The notes under the pieces: generated by a model
The model's database searches: none
Seen by the model: the letters and a program-made list of their open reading frames with translations, nothing else
Told to the model about the DNA's origin: nothing
Assembly (NCBI GenBank): GCA_030688135.1
Contig: JAUYIW010000019.1
Location: 1-5,785 of the forward strand
Direction: 5' to 3'
From: Candidatus Uhrbacteria bacterium
Lineage (GTDB): Bacteria > Patescibacteriota > Patescibacteriia > UBA9934
Length of the DNA: 5,785 bases
Made by a program: the position numbers and the translations under genes
Shown: positions 5,624 through 5,785 of the stretch, piece by piece
Layout of the letters: each line of letters opens with the position of its first letter
Numbering within the stretch: the stretch's first letter is position 1

Positions 5624-5785
5624 CTACGGATCATACGCAATTTGGGTGGAAAATGCATAGAGGCCAAAGGTTAGCTCAACCGGTAAAAACAGCGAATATC
5701 TTGCTTTCTACCATCTCGAACCCGATTTAACTTTCTGCTGTCGGGTGAGAGATCTTTCGAACCCCACCATCTCGAGGAGCTTGCA
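5624..5785 (-). repeat. Right copy of the ~160 bp inverted repeat
   Basis: Inverted partner of 64-225. Relative to the left copy, the substitutions lie near the outer end, in the middle (two) and near the inner end (two), with a one-base gap at the inner boundary. The match ends at the last base of the window, so the repeat probably continues beyond it. The inner boundary falls about 30 bp past the plus-strand terminator at 5555-5594. Recombination between the two copies could invert the 5.4 kb between them; whether the repeat is mobile cannot be judged from this sequence. Confidence 0.95.

Noticed and set aside
64..5785. Composite transposon or insertion sequence
   Set aside because: No transposase-like gene lies between or within the repeats, and target-site duplications cannot be seen because the right copy reaches the window end.

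Overview
The window holds three genes, all on the minus strand, flanked by two copies of a roughly 160 bp repeat in inverted orientation. From right to left they are: a small two-helix membrane protein of unknown function (4766-5404), a DnaQ/RNase H-fold 3'-5' exonuclease-like protein (3922-4491), and a complete adenosylcobalamin-dependent class II ribonucleotide reductase, NrdJ (365-3601). Each gene is followed by a candidate intrinsic terminator and preceded by its own non-coding control region, so they look like three separate transcription units rather than one operon.

Organism: a bacterium with bacterial-type promoters and terminators and the standard code (all three genes end in TAA, with no reassigned stops). 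Two of the three starts lack a Shine-Dalgarno sequence. A B12-dependent RNR beside a short RNase H-fold protein would fit a Patescibacteria (CPR)-like or other uncultivated lineage, but this is a guess and nothing here fixes the phylum. Because both ends of the sequence lie in the same repeat, the window may be an assembly fragment that broke in a dispersed genomic repeat.

Layout. 1-240: repeat-rich, with hairpins and the left repeat copy. 241-364: nrdJ terminator and 3' trailer. 365-3601: nrdJ. 3602-3921: a dense control region with two NrdR-box-like operators exactly 32 bp apart, an extended -10 promoter between them, a perfect DnaA box, four heptamer repeats, a large hairpin, and a terminator-like hairpin inside the predicted nrdJ leader. 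3922-4491: exonuclease-like gene. 4492-4747: its promoter and a set of degenerate 20 bp direct repeats. 4748-5404: membrane protein gene, whose terminator overlaps its stop codon. 5405-5623: its control region with a 16 bp palindrome, plus a strong plus-strand hairpin-T5 terminator that serves no visible gene. 5624-5785: the right repeat copy.

How the parts relate: NrdJ supplies dNTPs for DNA synthesis. The control region suggests it is repressed by NrdR according to the (d)ATP state and possibly tied to replication through DnaA, much as nrdAB is in Escherichia coli. The exonuclease-like protein may act in DNA or RNA processing, but its separate promoter and terminator give no proof of a shared pathway. 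The most notable signals are the combined NrdR/DnaA/leader-terminator control of a B12-dependent RNR, the orphan plus-strand terminator, and the inverted repeat with its internal secondary structure.
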